Positions 22,212 through 33,832 of a stretch of DNA of 64,000 nt are shown here, piece after piece (within the stretch, counting starts at the first letter, position 1; each line of letters starts with the position of its first letter). The notes beneath the pieces are model-generated. The model did no database searches. It saw only the letters and a program-made list of their open reading frames with translations, and had not been told where the DNA came from. The position numbers and the translations under genes were made by a program. The DNA lies in contig NC_092408.1 in assembly GCF_009017415.1 (NCBI RefSeq), forward strand, positions 4,092,001 through 4,156,000, written 5' to 3'. The stretch is from Aspergillus flavus. Its lineage: Eukaryota > Ascomycota > Eurotiomycetes > Eurotiales > Aspergillaceae.

Positions 22212-23561
22212 ATGGCCGTGGAATATTTCCAGGAAAAACTAAACAAGTGGCGGTATTCGCCGGTGGCAGGCTCACCGGACGAGGAGGGGGGAAATGCCAC
22301 TGTCAAGCCCAAGTACGAATATTCCAACCATTTCGTATAACATGGATCCATGGCTAATCTAACCCAACAGAGCTAGCTTTGTGCCAGTATATGCAGGACT
22401 TACCATCATAAGTCTCATTACAGTGACCGTCTCTCTTGTCCACCTCCTCTCTGGAACAGGAACGACGACAACATTTCCGCCCTGCAAGAACCCTGCCGTC
22501 CGTCGTGAATGGAGATCTCTTACCAGTAGCGAAAAGCAAAACTTCACACAGGCAGTCATCTGTCTGGCAAGTATTCCGTCGACGTGGCAGCCGAATGGAA
22601 CGATATATGACGACTTTGCGATTTTGCATGGGGGGATTGGATCGTGGTGTTCGTGCCATCTAGCTTTATGGTCACTCTGCATAGAAGGTAGAATATAGCT
22701 GACTGATAGAAATAGGCCATCGTTCGGCCTCCTTTCTACCCTGGCATCGATACACGCTAGTCGTGTTTGAGAAGGCCCTCCGAGAGCACTGCGGCTTCAC
22801 CGGCCAGGTTCCGTATGTTGAATTCCAATCCAACTCGCAGCACACTTGGTGCCCATATCTTTATGATTACACGTCTAACGAGATAGATACTGGGACTGGA
22901 CACTGGACTGGATGAACTTAGCCAACTCCTCTATCTTCAACAGCGTGGACGGATTCGGCGGCGACGGAGACCGCACCGGACAGGAGGTCGTAGGTGGTGG
23001 ACGCTGCGTGATCGATGGCCCCTTTGCTGGGCTGCAACCCATATTATATAACCATACCTATGTGCGACATTGCATTGCGCGCGGCTTTCGCGACGGTGAC
23101 CAAGCCGGTCGTATATCAGGGGAGTACTACCGGCCCGAGTCGATTGGTGGTATCCTCCGCAAACAATCGTATGTGGAACTGGTGAGGGAGGTCGAGATTT
23201 ATTTGCATAATCCGCTGCATCAGGGCGTGAATGGGGACTTTTTGGCCATGACGGCTGCTAATGGTATTCTCTCTCTCTCTCTCCCTCTTTGTGTGTGTGT
23301 GTGTGTGTGTGTGTTTGGACAAGGGCTAACAGATCAGATCCCCTTTTCTATGTCCACCATGCACAACTGGACCGACTTTGGTGGCGTTGGCAGCAGGAAA
23401 GCCCGGACCTCAGACTCAAGGAATATCACGGAAAGCACATGTACAACTCGACCGGGAACGCGACGCTGGATGACATACTCATGTATGGTGGGTTTGCGGA
23501 GGATATCCCGGTATCTCGCGTGATGGACACCAAAGGGGGGTTTTTATGTTATACGTATTAG
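22212..23561 (+). CDS. ustQ: UstQ, tyrosinase-type copper oxidase
   Basis: Five exons (22212-22312, 22371-22648, 22716-22812, 22887-23263, 23338-23561) give 358 residues. A short cytosolic part and one membrane helix (VYAGLTIISLITVTVSLVHL) come first. Copper site A is seen as ILHGG then HRSASFLPWHR; site B as HNPLHQ and DPLFYVHHAQLDRLWW. The exon 2 end was set at 22648 so that the frame enters HRSASF. It lacks the long C-terminal caspase-like cap of plant and animal polyphenol oxidases. With UstYa and UstYb it is required for the oxidative cyclisation of the YAIG core through the tyrosine ring. Convergent with the MFS gene downstream. Confidence 0.9.
23269..23314 (+). repeat. (CT)n-(GT)12 microsatellite in ustQ intron 4
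   Basis: A run of CT dinucleotides starts near 23269, followed by about 12 GT repeats (23291-23314). It sits inside the intron 23264-23337 and close to its acceptor, so length changes would not alter the protein but might affect splicing. Confidence 0.9.
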
Positions 23562-23684
23562 GGGTCCCGAGTCCTGATAAATATAATGCTATGAATAAAT
23601 CGTATCTAAACGTCTAATGTGTCGTGACTTCGTAAATCTAAGATATCCAACATGCGATAGGAAGACGAGGAGAGTTGATATATA

Positions 23685-25475
23685 TCAATACGACCTTGCT
23701 GCAGAGATGGCACCCAGCGCTAGCGTGAACAATACAGCAGCCAGCAGAAAAGGCAATCCCACCCAGATTCCACCTAGCTGTAATCCCCACTGCAACGTCT
23801 TGGCCAGCATAGGACTACCAATTACCAGACCTCCGTACAACATCGTCGTGACTCCGGTGAAGACAGTTCCAATGTGCATTGGGTCCACCATGCCCGTGAG
23901 GAAACTCCTGGCCGTGACGGAAAAGGCAAATCCCAGGGCGAAGACCGTCTGCCCGAAGACCAGAGTGCCGGGTGAAGCAGCGAGGAACATCACAAAAGAT
24001 CCGATGATGAGGCAGACGCCGTTGATCTGGGTGATTCGTTTGTCTTTCACCACGTCGTTGAGCTTGAAGCGTTTCACCAGGATGTACGAAAGGGCGGGAA
24101 TGATGGCCGCTAGAACGAATAGATTGACTCCGGCCCGCAGAGAAACTAGTAAGGATGCCTTGAATCAGATGGTCAGCATTGTTGACTACTTTATTCCCTG
24201 ATCGACGTAATCTGACCTTGTCAAATTTCCAGTGAAACTTGGCAGCAGCATACTGCAGGGTAATACCAGAAATCATTCTCCCGAGTTGACAGACGAAAAA
24301 GGAGGCCATGATCAGCAGAACGTTCACATCTCGGATCCAAGAGGAATCCTTCCTGAACTCGTCCACAATCTTGCGCCAACGGTGGTGGATCGACATGAGC
24401 CATGTGGGATGCGACTCCTGCGCAGAGGATAAGAAGTCACCATCGCTGCCTCCTTCGCGCTTGGAACCCGCTGGCCGGACATCTGGCACCACCACGTAGG
24501 CGAACAAGATGCCTAGGACCATGAAAATCGCAGCCCCGAAGACGGGGATCCAGGGGTTGAAGTTTGCTAGAGCCGCACCGGCGGGGACGGACACTAACTC
24601 GGCCACGAGAACGGCGGCATGGACTTGGGAGAATGCCGTAGTTCTAACAGTATGTCAAGTGAGAAATAGAAATCAAAGGGTCATATCGAAGATACAATAT
24701 ACCCTCTTACCTCAAATCTGCAGGGCATGAATCGGCTATCATTGCAAATGCCATAGAGGATATGGAAGCTCCTCCGCCACCGATCAGTTGCCAGATACCG
24801 GAGAACCATACAGCGCGGAGAGGGAAAGTATCGGGGAACCAGGCTTTGTTCTCTTAGTCTTTTGGCTGGTAGGGAATCAGGCTAAGAGATTAAATTTAAC
24901 CATCAACTTACTCACGACCCCGACCCAGATGTCGCTCAGAAGACAACCGACCATGGCAATTAAGAGGACCTTTTTACGCCCAAACCGATCTGCGACGACT
25001 CCATAGGGTATAGAAACTGCGATGGCTATGGAGGCAAATGAGCCAGGCTACAGGAATACCCACCCAGAGTATAGGAAGTACCTGGAATATTATCAAACAT
25101 CTCCCGCCAACCATTGATCAGAGCCAGTTCACTCTGCACTGGCTCAACCTTGCAATCTCCCATTCCTGTGCCTGCAGCGCCCGAAACCTGGGTATAATAC
25201 GCCTTACAGATGATGTGTTCGAAAATCGCCAGGCGGGGTGCGACGATGATTTGGCCGGCTATATCAGTAATCAGGAAGGTCAAGCTGGCGACTACCGCGA
25301 TATAGAGCGGATTGTAGTGCCTGTTGATTTTGTGTTGATATAGTCCGTCCGGGGTGGATGACCGTCGATGCTCCCGATCGGCGCCGATTAACGATACATC
25401 TTCGCTGCAGTCGCTATAATCGTGGTCCACCATGGTGATATGGTCTTTCGGTGTGGGTGGAGAGGTGCCCGACAT
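23685..25475 (-). CDS. ustT: MFS transporter of the ustiloxin cluster (UstT candidate)
   Basis: Five exons (25082-25475, 24912-25025, 24711-24843, 24217-24643, 23685-24158) give 513 residues. A cytosolic N-terminus of about 60 residues precedes the first helix (PLYIAVVASLTFLITDIAG). The MFS loop motif is present as ADRFGRKK, and WREMFDNIP before it is typical of the 12-helix fungal group. The first exon junction looked shifted at first; the intron 25026-25081 (56 nt) restores frame into AIAVSIPYG. It probably exports the peptide or its intermediates. There are two MFS genes in the cluster (see 32035-33832), and I cannot tell from sequence which one the literature calls ustT. Confidence 0.8.
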
Positions 25476-27666
25476 GACGGTGGGAACTTTCGGGCGACCG
25501 TCGAAAACCCGGGTTCGGGGTGCTGTTTATAAATAAATGTTTACAGTCGTTGAGAGAGGGAAGCGCAGCTGATATATTGACAGAAATGACCAAGCGGTCA
25601 GACTCCCTACTAGTGGATCATGCTTCAAATTATGCCCTAGTCAGCTGCGCCCGCCTGACCAGTCAGTCAACCCTAACTTGAAACCAACGCCATGAAGAAT
25701 CTCCGATATACACCTATCTATCCCTTCCATACGTAAGGAAGATCGCCTTAATCGGATAATATACCTGAAAGGGTGATACCAGTGATCATATTGAAAGGCT
25801 TAAGTTCCTATCCCAATCTTCTTATGAGGGGTAGGAGTGACTCAGATGGAGGCCAGTGATATGACTAGCCCACCTGATTAAATTGCGGATCGTAGATTAA
25901 GTGGGGTAAAAACCCACAGGAACAGACTACGATGGAGTACGGAGGAAGTAATGCTCATAGCCATAGGCCGCCACACCCGCTACGAGTGATACCGAGGTAG
26001 GGCGCCAACAGATCGTATTATAGCAGCTCGATCTTTTCCCACTCTACCACGGTAGCATTCTTTTAGTTGACGATCTTATCCCACCTCGGCAAAGTAGCGT
26101 TCCGATCGTGTTCGGCCGAATTCCGGCGCCGAGTTCAGCGAAACGCGACCTGGCGTCTATAGGAAGATGTATTTAGGCGCAGGTTGATGATCTGTTATCA
26201 GCAAGCTCAGACCCTCGAGATGAGGAATTATACTGACTAAGGGCAATGGGCGGCGATGGAGTGTTTAAATCAAACTAATATCAAGTTAGGATTTTGACTC
26301 TATTTTGATTGAGCTCTACTAAGAAACACGTTTGGTCAGCTCTTAGGCGCTACTGCTAGGAGCGGTGTTACTGACTAAGCAATTCACAAGCTTAGTTATG
26401 CAGTGGGAGCGCCTGAGCTCGCTGAGGTAAATGATCTATGAGGTACAAAAGTACAATGTCCCAAAGTGTAGTAGGGCTAGCATTGACAGCACCCTGGGAG
26501 ACCGAACGAATATAATAACACAGGCAAGTGGGCCATCCCGAAGGTCTCAACGAAAATAACACACCGGCTAGTGAGTCGTGTACATCATATCACCCATGTC
26601 AGATACAGTCCAACACCTGAAGAGGAGATTTGAGGATGGCTTCCTATTGGATCTAATCCAGATGCACATCCGGTCCTCTGGCCAGTCGGGGAGATCAAGG
26701 GTCGAGATGGTCATCAAGCGTTATCCCCCACATGAGAACCCTCGACGTGCATGTGGGTAGCTATATTTCTTGATGTATCTCGTAAATGACTGGTCAAATT
26801 CCCATCCACGTCGCTAGGCAATCTGCAAGGCTACCCACCCACACAAGCACACGGACTCTCTCTTTCCCCTTTTCTTGCTCTCTTGCTCGCGGGCCGACCA
26901 GAAGCTGCAACCTGCCGATTCAGCCCGCCACCACCCCGTTATCTTGTTCTTCAGGCATAAACAATGGTCTAGACTTTACCTTCGGACCAACCCCGCCCGT
27001 AGTCCTGCAGGATACAGATATCTGGTGTATGCATTCATTCATTCAGTTATTTATTTATTTCAATCACAGTGTAGCTGTCCATGTGATTCAATAGCTATCA
27101 AACCACATAGCTCTACGACAGGGGCAATCGTCTAATTTTTGTCCACTAACAACAACCGCCAGAAGCAAGACTTCCGTAGTTGCACCGTACCAACCAAATC
27201 TGAAGGGTACTTCCGTGCAAAAGATTACGTACCAGATAAAAGGCGAGTATAGAGGGAATCTAATCTTGCCGATCATCTTGCTGTCAATGATTGTCAACCA
27301 TCCATCCTTCATGCCCCGCCATGCAAGAAAGAATCAAGATAGGCCCGTGCACCTGCTCCCCCACTCGCCCACCACAAGCTGCTGTTTGTATATATCGCTG
27401 CACAGAATCTCGGATTGCACCATCTGCACTGCGGATGCTCTCAGAGTGTGTGTTCCCTTGATCCTATTCTGTCGTTAGTTCTCCCCTGAAACCTTGCCTG
27501 CGGATGGGCTTGGATGCGCGCTTAGGTCTCCCCACTTTCATTCATCCCCTCCCACACCCAACCGGGAGGGCCCGCCTCGTTCCTTCATCTGTAGAGTTTG
27601 GACTATATAGCTCGGCTGGGAGAATCATCCCATATCCCGTGAGGGTCTTCCCTGGAGGTTCGGTCA
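25476..27666. promoter_or_regulatory. 2.2-kb gene-free region between the MFS gene and ustR
   Basis: This is the longest non-coding stretch inside the cluster and the shared upstream side of two divergent genes. No ORF with a domain was found. GGCGCC occurs at 26001-26006 (followed by AACA) and 26125-26130, with more GGCGC or GCGCC half-sites near 26340 and 26410. The part nearest ustR (27380-27660) is C/T-rich, as in fungal promoters. No terminal repeats of a transposon were recognised. Confidence 0.5.
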
Positions 27667-29493
27667 ATGTCAGGGGCCCAGCGGCGTAAGACGGGATGCT
27701 GGACATGCCGGCTCCGGCGGAAGAAGTGTAATGAAGACGGACAGCCGTGCTCGAACTGTGAGGCGCGCGGGGTTTTCTGCCATGGCTATGGCCCAAAGCC
27801 ATCGTGGAAGGATCGTGGGGAGAGGGAGCGGGAGGAAGCTCAGCGGTTGCAATTGATTTCTAGAGCGCGAACTCGGCGTGCGCGCGCGACCCCTACAAAC
27901 TCCATAAATGGTGAGCCCCGACGGCCCTCGATCGACATGAACACGTCTGATATGGGTTCGCCCATTCAAATGGGGCTCGGGTCCTCGGACTCGTCCATCT
28001 TCGAGACCTCCAGCCTCGACCTGCTTGATATCCCGGAGCTGGGATCCTCGCTCTGGGAGCCGACACTGGATATCATTCAGGTACAACCTCCCCCCTCGGA
28101 TGCCCCCAGTGCTCTGCAGTTTCCGTCCATTCTCGGTGATGGGCTGGAAGAGAAGGAGATCGACTTGATCATGTACTATGTCGTAGAAGTGTTTCCGAGG
28201 CAGCACTCTTCGTACCAGGGAACCTCGGTGATGGAGCGGTCGTGGCTGCTTTGCGTGCTCAAGCGGTCCTCGAGTTTCTATTATACAAGTCTGAGCCTGA
28301 GTGCACACTACCGACTCATGAGTATGCCGGAAGGCGGCCAAGGGCGGACTGCCTTACTACAGGAATATGAACGATACAAAACGTGCAGTCTGTTTCGCTT
28401 CCAAGAGCTGGTGAGCTCCGCCACACGGCCACAGTCACCTATATCTACGGGGGTAGTGGGGGAGTCTGTGATCTGCGGGGTTCAGATTGCCATGCTGGAG
28501 GTAAGAATGATCATCATCGTCTTTTCCTTCTGGCACATATTTGGTAACAGAAATAGCTAGGCGGTAAGTAAGAACATGCAGTCCTCCTACCTGCACCTCA
28601 GTTCCGCAGCGCTATCACTGGCACAACTCCTAGACAACACCTCGGCCCTTGATTCCAGCTCTATATCCACAAATACCACCCCACCGTCCTCTGTACTAAC
28701 CACAGACCTATACCATGCGGGTTCCATGGAATACAAGGCTCTCCGATGCTTCAGCATCATCTTAATATGGAATGATATCCTCCACTGCTCCGCGCAGCAA
28801 ACAATCCCAGCCGCGGCCAAAACCTATCAAAAGCTCCTAGCGGATGAAAGCTTCATTCCGCTCTTCGCTGACATCGTGGGATGCGAGGGCTGGGTGCTCG
28901 TCCCCATTCTCGAGGCAATGCTGCTGGCCAGCTGGAAGAAGGACCAGGAAGCTAAAGGCCAATTGAGCATCCGCGAACTCCTCACCAAAGTCGACCACAT
29001 CGAATCCATCCTCGGCGACCGAATGAAGCGACTAGCCCCGGCCGTGCTCCGCCAGAAGGAGGCCGGGATCTCGTCGCAGAGCCCCGAACAGATCAGGCTG
29101 GTCCACACATACATCTTTGCTCACGCAAGTTTCGTTCATCTCCACACCGTTGTCTCTGGCGCGCAGCCCAGCGTGCCCGAGATCCGACAGAGTATTGACA
29201 AATCCTTAGCTGCATGGCAGCTCCTGCCTCCCTCTTTGATCAACTTCAAAACCATGGCGTGGCCATTCTGCGTGTGCGGTAGTATGGCCGTGGGTTCTCA
29301 GCGAGAGCTGTTCCAGAAAATCATGTCCGAGAACTTTCAAAATCAATCGACGTCGAGCAATCTCCATTGTCTTAAGTCTGTAGTAGAAGAGTGCTGGAAG
29401 AATTTCGATAAGCGTGTGCCAGAACAGAGTCCGTCGTCTTATAATTGGAAGGTCGTGATGGAAAAGCTAAATTTAAGTATCCTGTTCATATGA
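27667..29493 (+). CDS. ustR: UstR, Zn2Cys6 pathway regulator
   Basis: Two exons, 27667-28500 and 28582-29493, are joined by an 81-nt intron and give 581 residues. The N-terminal binuclear zinc cluster has six cysteines in order: CWTCRLRRKKC then CSNCEARGVFC (residues about 11-39). A Glu/Arg-rich linker and a Ser/Pro-rich stretch follow, then the helical C-terminal region of fungal-specific regulators. The 81-nt intron was chosen because other GT-AG pairs in the same stretch break the frame or hit TAA. It is expected to activate the cluster genes. Zinc cluster proteins usually bind CGG-containing sites; the shared CGGCGCCAAA motif would fit but is not shown to be its target. Confidence 0.88.
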
Positions 29494-29799
29494 ACTCGCA
29501 CCACTTTCTTCTGCAAAGTTAGATATCTTGCAAGGTATGTTCTTCGACAGCACCCCACAGTACGGTGTTTGGTTTGGAGAACAACCTCTCCCTCCTTTCT
29601 TTTTCCTTCTCACTCCCTCTTTCTCTGTGTATGTTCATTCCTTCAGCATGACATAAACGACACAAGTAGATCGAATGAATCTACCTAGTAGAATCACACG
29701 CTCAAGCACTATAATATAAACAGATATAAAACACCCCCCTATTCTCCCAGACACCAATTCAATCACACCAAAGCCACAACCAACCAGACACAAGTAGCA
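29494..29799. other. Convergent 3' region ustR / ustM
   Basis: This 306-nt stretch is pyrimidine-rich near 29580-29640 and contains only 3' ends. Confidence 0.5.
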
Positions 29800-30690
29800 T
29801 CAAGCGCCCAGCTCCAGCACAGCCCACCAAATATCCAAATTCCTCACTGTCTCATGCCCCGCCCGCTTCCATTCCTCATGGACCTCCCGCAGACGCGCCA
29901 GAGAAGCGAGGATCTCACTCTCCTGCGCCTCCGTAAGCGCCTCCTCCTTGACTCGGCGCATGAACTTCTCCCCCTCCACATACTGCACCTCAAAGTGGCC
30001 CTCGAGAAAGCTAGGGTCAGGCGTGACTTTCCCATCCCTGACCACCCTATATCCAGCCCCCCGGGCCGCCTCCAAAATCGACGCCTGGTCAAGTCCCGCA
30101 CGGACATTCTGCTCTAGGTCCCCAGGCGCACGAGGCCGTCGATACCGATAGAACAGCCTCTGCGTCTGAGCCGCTAGAGCATGCACATTCTGCTCCTCCA
30201 GCGAGATCTCATACGAGTACTCGCACAGATACACCCTTGGCGCCTGGGCATCGACCGCCAACGTCCGGAAAAGATCATACACGCTCTGGCTATTCGGAAA
30301 ATACCAGAGACTATGGAAGAGCGCGACGGAGTCGAAGACCTCGCGCGCGGGCCGGTGCAAATCGCGCAGGAAAGACGGCGTGTCGGAGCGAAGGAATGTA
30401 ATCCGTGATCCTAGCTCGGATTTCCTCACGTAGTCGTGCGACTCTTTCACCGTGTAGGGACTGCCGTATTCGGGCTGCGCGATGTCGATCCCGGTTATGT
30501 GGCCGGTGCGCCCGACTAGGTGGGCTAATACGAGGCATGATTCTCCCTGACCGCAGCCGATGTCGAGGATCCTTTGCCCTGGGGTGATTCCCCAGGCGTG
30601 GGCGATTAGGAGACGGTGCGTGAAGCGGGGGATATAGAATTTGGTTTTGAGATTGGGGTCGTAGAGGCAGCTGGATAGAATTGTTTCCAT
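29800..30690 (-). CDS. ustM: UstM, SAM-dependent N-methyltransferase
   Basis: A single exon of 296 residues, unlike most neighbours. SAM motif I is [11 protein letters not shown] near residue 43, followed by [13 protein letters not shown] (motif II acidic residue) and a motif IV-like [14 protein letters not shown]. Full length for a class I small-molecule methyltransferase. In the ustiloxin pathway this enzyme methylates the amine of the modified tyrosine residue on the macrocycle. GC content is higher than in neighbouring genes, so the opposite strand also stays open for long stretches; those frames have no domain. Divergent from ustS. Confidence 0.88.
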   Translation of the reverse strand: METILSSCLYDPNLKTKFYIPRFTHRLLIAHAWGITPGQRILDIGCGQGESCLVLAHLVGRTGHITGIDIAQPEYGSPYTVKESHDYVRKSELGSRITFLRSDTPSFLRDLHRPAREVFDSVALFHSLWYFPNSQSVYDLFRTLAVDAQAPRVYLCEYSYEISLEEQNVHALAAQTQRLFYRYRRPRAPGDLEQNVRAGLDQASILEAARGAGYRVVRDGKVTPDPSFLEGHFEVQYVEGEKFMRRVKEEALTEAQESEILASLARLREVHEEWKRAGHETVRNLDIWWAVLELGA

Positions 30691-30959
30691 GGTTGTATTT
30701 GGAATTAAGGTGGTTTATTGCTTGGGTTGTTCTGGTAGATGGGAAGTGTGGCTGCTGACTATATATATATATTGGTTGCGTGGTTGGCGCTGTGGGACCG
30801 ACAAGTCCGCGCCTAACATACTTTTTTATATACGCGCTTTTTTCCGTGCAGTTTATGAATGTCAGGGAGAGACTTCCACGATAACTTGACGAAAGCAAAA
30901 GAAAACGAAGTACATTTCATTTTCCAAGAACATAATACGGTAGCAGCAAGTCACACGCG
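30691..30959. promoter_or_regulatory. Divergent promoter ustM / ustS
   Basis: This 269-nt region has TTGGCGC at 30784-30790 and CGCGCC at about 30808-30813, weaker copies of the cluster motif arranged as an inverted pair. A TA-repeat is near 30760. Confidence 0.45.
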
Positions 30960-31845
30960 ATGACAAAAACAGAAGAAAGCCCCCTTCACTTTTTCGATAT
31001 CTTCTCTACCCTACCAGGTACGGATAGTCATATAAAAATATAATGTTGGCCTCAATACTAACCCAAGCAAAGGCACATCCAAATCATGGTCCTCAAACGT
31101 CTTGAAAATCCGCATGGTCCTCAACTACAAAGGCATCCCCTACACGCAAAGCTTCCATTCCTATCCGGACATCGCGCCTCTCCTTCAGAGTCTCTCGGTA
31201 CCTCCCCACAAACAAGGCCGATTTAAATACACTCTACCAGCGATATGCCACCCCTCCTCGGTCAAGTCGAGCCCCTCTGGTGCCATGATGGATTCTCTCC
31301 CGATTGCATGTCATCTCGATGAGACCTATCCGGATCCTCCGCTCTTCCCGTCTGGGGAGGCTAGCTATGCCCTTGCTCTGGCTATCGGCAAGCTCATGGT
31401 TCCCGCTGCACTAAAAACGTGCGATCTGCTTCTACCCAAAGCGGAGGAGGTGTTGGACGATCGGGGCAAGGAGTACTTCGTGCGGACTCGGACGGAGATC
31501 TTCGGGAAGCCGCTGTCGGAGCTGAGACCCAAGACGGAGGAAGGGGTGCGGGCGATCGTCGATGGGATGAAGGCGGATATGGAGGTTTTCATTTCCATGC
31601 TTCGGGGGAGAGGCGAGGGGAAGAAGAGTGGGCCATTTCTGGAGGGAGAGAAGCCGGGATATGCGGATTTCATTTTGGTTACTTTTCTGTCGTGGAGTCA
31701 TCGGTTTGATATGGAGCTCTGGAGGGAGATTATGGATATGGGCAATGGGGAATTTAGGGCGCTTTGGCATGCTTCTGTGCAGTGGTTGGAAGGGCAAGGG
31801 GAAGAGAAGGAATGGGCTGTCCCTCAGTTAAGTACTGTAGATTAA
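30960..31845 (+). CDS. ustS: UstS, glutathione S-transferase-like protein
   Basis: Two exons, 30960-31017 and 31073-31845, give 276 residues. The 55-nt intron has an ideal branch site (tactaac). Splicing yields FDIFSTLPGTSKSWSSNV followed by LKIRMVLNYKGIPY, the N-terminal thioredoxin-like fold of fungal GSTs, where SKSWS carries the likely catalytic Ser region. The C-terminal all-helical domain follows (MMDSLPIACHLDETYPDPP onward). In this cluster it could form or handle a glutathione adduct of the macrocycle, in line with the nearby gamma-glutamyltranspeptidase, though UstC is credited with the C-S bond. Role therefore inferred. Confidence 0.82.
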
Positions 31846-32034
31846 CGCGATTATGAATAGAGCTCAGGCGCTATATGTAGTTCACTTCTGATTATAATTA
31901 ATCCTTGATATGAATACATCTTTCCAAAATTCAAGCAGTGGGGGACAAAGATAACTACTCCTGATCAACATCCAATATACCCGAGATAATAAAACCACAC
32001 TCCCTGCATCATGTTCCTGTTCTCTCTTTGCCTT

Positions 32035-33832
32035 TTATTCCTCCACCGTCTTTTCGCGGATCGATTTCCACCGCAGCGAAGCCGACCCAACCAGGGAAAA
32101 AGCGCACATCACCACAGCAACATGAAACGTGTCTGTAATGGCGCGGCTAAACGCCCCAAGGACATCCGCTAACATCTCCGGCGGGATAGTATCGCGAAGC
32201 ATCGTGACGCCCTTCTCGACCATAGACGGGTCGATAGAAGGAGCACTAACACGCAGATTCTCGACGAGTCGGTTGTGAAAGACACTTTGCCCAATAACTA
32301 GCGAAACAGAGCTGGAGAGAGCTTGCACAAATGTCAGGCTCGAGATGGCGATCACGACATCTTCTTTTTGCACAGCGACCTGCGGGACGAGAGTCGAGTT
32401 TTGCGATCCCAGTCCGATCCCGAGGCTCAGCAGTACCTGGAATATCAGGGATGATATCAGATTGGAGGAGGGATGTAAAGTGCTGAGTAGAGCGGCTCCC
32501 AGAGTAGAAATCACGGACGAGGCGATTAGGAAGGGGGTGTAGTATCCCACAAGAGAGACGAATATTCCTCCAGCGAGCGAACAGAACACCAAGCCCAACT
32601 GCGTAGGCAGAGTCATGAGACCGGATTTGGTTGCGGAAAAGCCCTCGACGGCTTGATACCAAATCGGGAGCTAGATAGACGTACAGGGTCAGCCATGTAC
32701 AGATATGACGTTGTCACATGATGGGGTCGTAGGATATCCATACGTAGTAAATAAAGACGATCATAGCACCGCCGTTGAAGATTCCCCACAAGGTGATGCT
32801 CAGCATATCTCGATTGCACAGGATACGAAGTGGAATCGTGGCTTTGTCCCCCGCCCAGACCTGGACACCGGCAAACGCGGCCAGCATGATTCCGGACAGC
32901 ATAAACAGGCCTCTTATTCTCCAGTCGTCCCAGGCATACTCTGATCCTCCCCATTGGAGAGCCAGTAGAAGGGCGACAGTCCCGCAGATCAGAAGTAGGG
33001 AGCCGGGCAGATCCATCGACTTGATTTTATCCTTCAAGCTTGAATGCGCCATTTTTGGTTGATTGGTGGGCACGAGGAATAATATCACGATCGCGGTGAC
33101 CAGTCCCATGGGGAGGTTTATATAGAAGCACCATCGCCACGAGGCATGGTCGGTCAGTAGTCCGCCCAGCCTTTGCGTATTTAATTAGCCTTATTCTAAT
33201 AACCATCGATGGAAACGTACAAAGGACCCGTCACTTTCGTCACTGCATGAACACAGCCAAGAAAGCCCATGTACACTGGTCGTTTATTCAAGGGGATCGT
33301 ATCGGTGATGATGAAGAGAGCCCCAGAGTTGATGCTCCCCGCCCCTAATCCGGCAATGGAGCGACCCGCAACCAAGGTGGCAGACGACGGTGCGATGCCG
33401 CACAGAAGAGACCCGAGCTCAAAGATAGCCAAGCCGAGAAGGAACATCCGTTTGGTCGTATATCCTTGATACAACTTTCCCCACATCATCTGGGTGGCTG
33501 TGAAAACGAACAGAAACGAACTTCCGTACCACCCGACATTTTTCAAGGATTGGAATTCATCCGTGATGCGAGGAATAGCAGTCGCGAGAACCGTTTGGTC
33601 CTGCAAGATAAACGCGAATCAACATATCAGCCGTCCATTGCCCTCGATGTGTTGGCCAACAAGGACCCTCGACGCGACTCACCAGGGATACGCAGAAGAT
33701 TGAAAGACACAGACCGATCGTGATAAGTAATTGCGGCCGCGATGACCTGGATGGGTCCTCAGTTCCCTTGGTGGCAGAGACGAGATCCGGTGGATTCTCT
33801 GGTAGGAGTCGGGTCGTTTCCGAAGCCGTCAT
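32035..33832 (-). CDS. MFS multidrug-type exporter, 14-helix (DHA2) family
   Basis: Four exons (33683-33832, 33221-33600, 32744-33170, 32035-32670) give 530 residues. The first helix ends in FCVSL, joined to DQTVLATAIPRITDEF, the classic D1 signature of DHA2 drug exporters. GKLYQGYTTKRMFLLG and AGRSIAGLGAGSI (motif C-like) follow. The length fits 14 helices. Family members export toxins and antibiotics. It is the last gene of the cluster region; its 5' flank has no GGCGCC motif, so co-regulation is less certain. Of the two MFS genes, this type resembles more closely the pumps usually found in toxin clusters. Confidence 0.85.

Noticed and set aside
25026..25081. Apparent frameshift in the cluster MFS gene after DNIP
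   Set aside because: The nearest acceptor gives a 34-nt, out-of-phase intron, but the next acceptor (56-nt intron) restores the frame and the conserved IPYG block.
28501..28581. An extra micro-exon in ustR between two short introns
   Set aside because: All micro-exon combinations tried shift the frame; a single 81-nt intron keeps it.
30311..30898. Long frame overlapping ustM in another phase
   Set aside because: It is a shadow caused by high GC content, with Arg/Pro-rich low-complexity translation and no domain.
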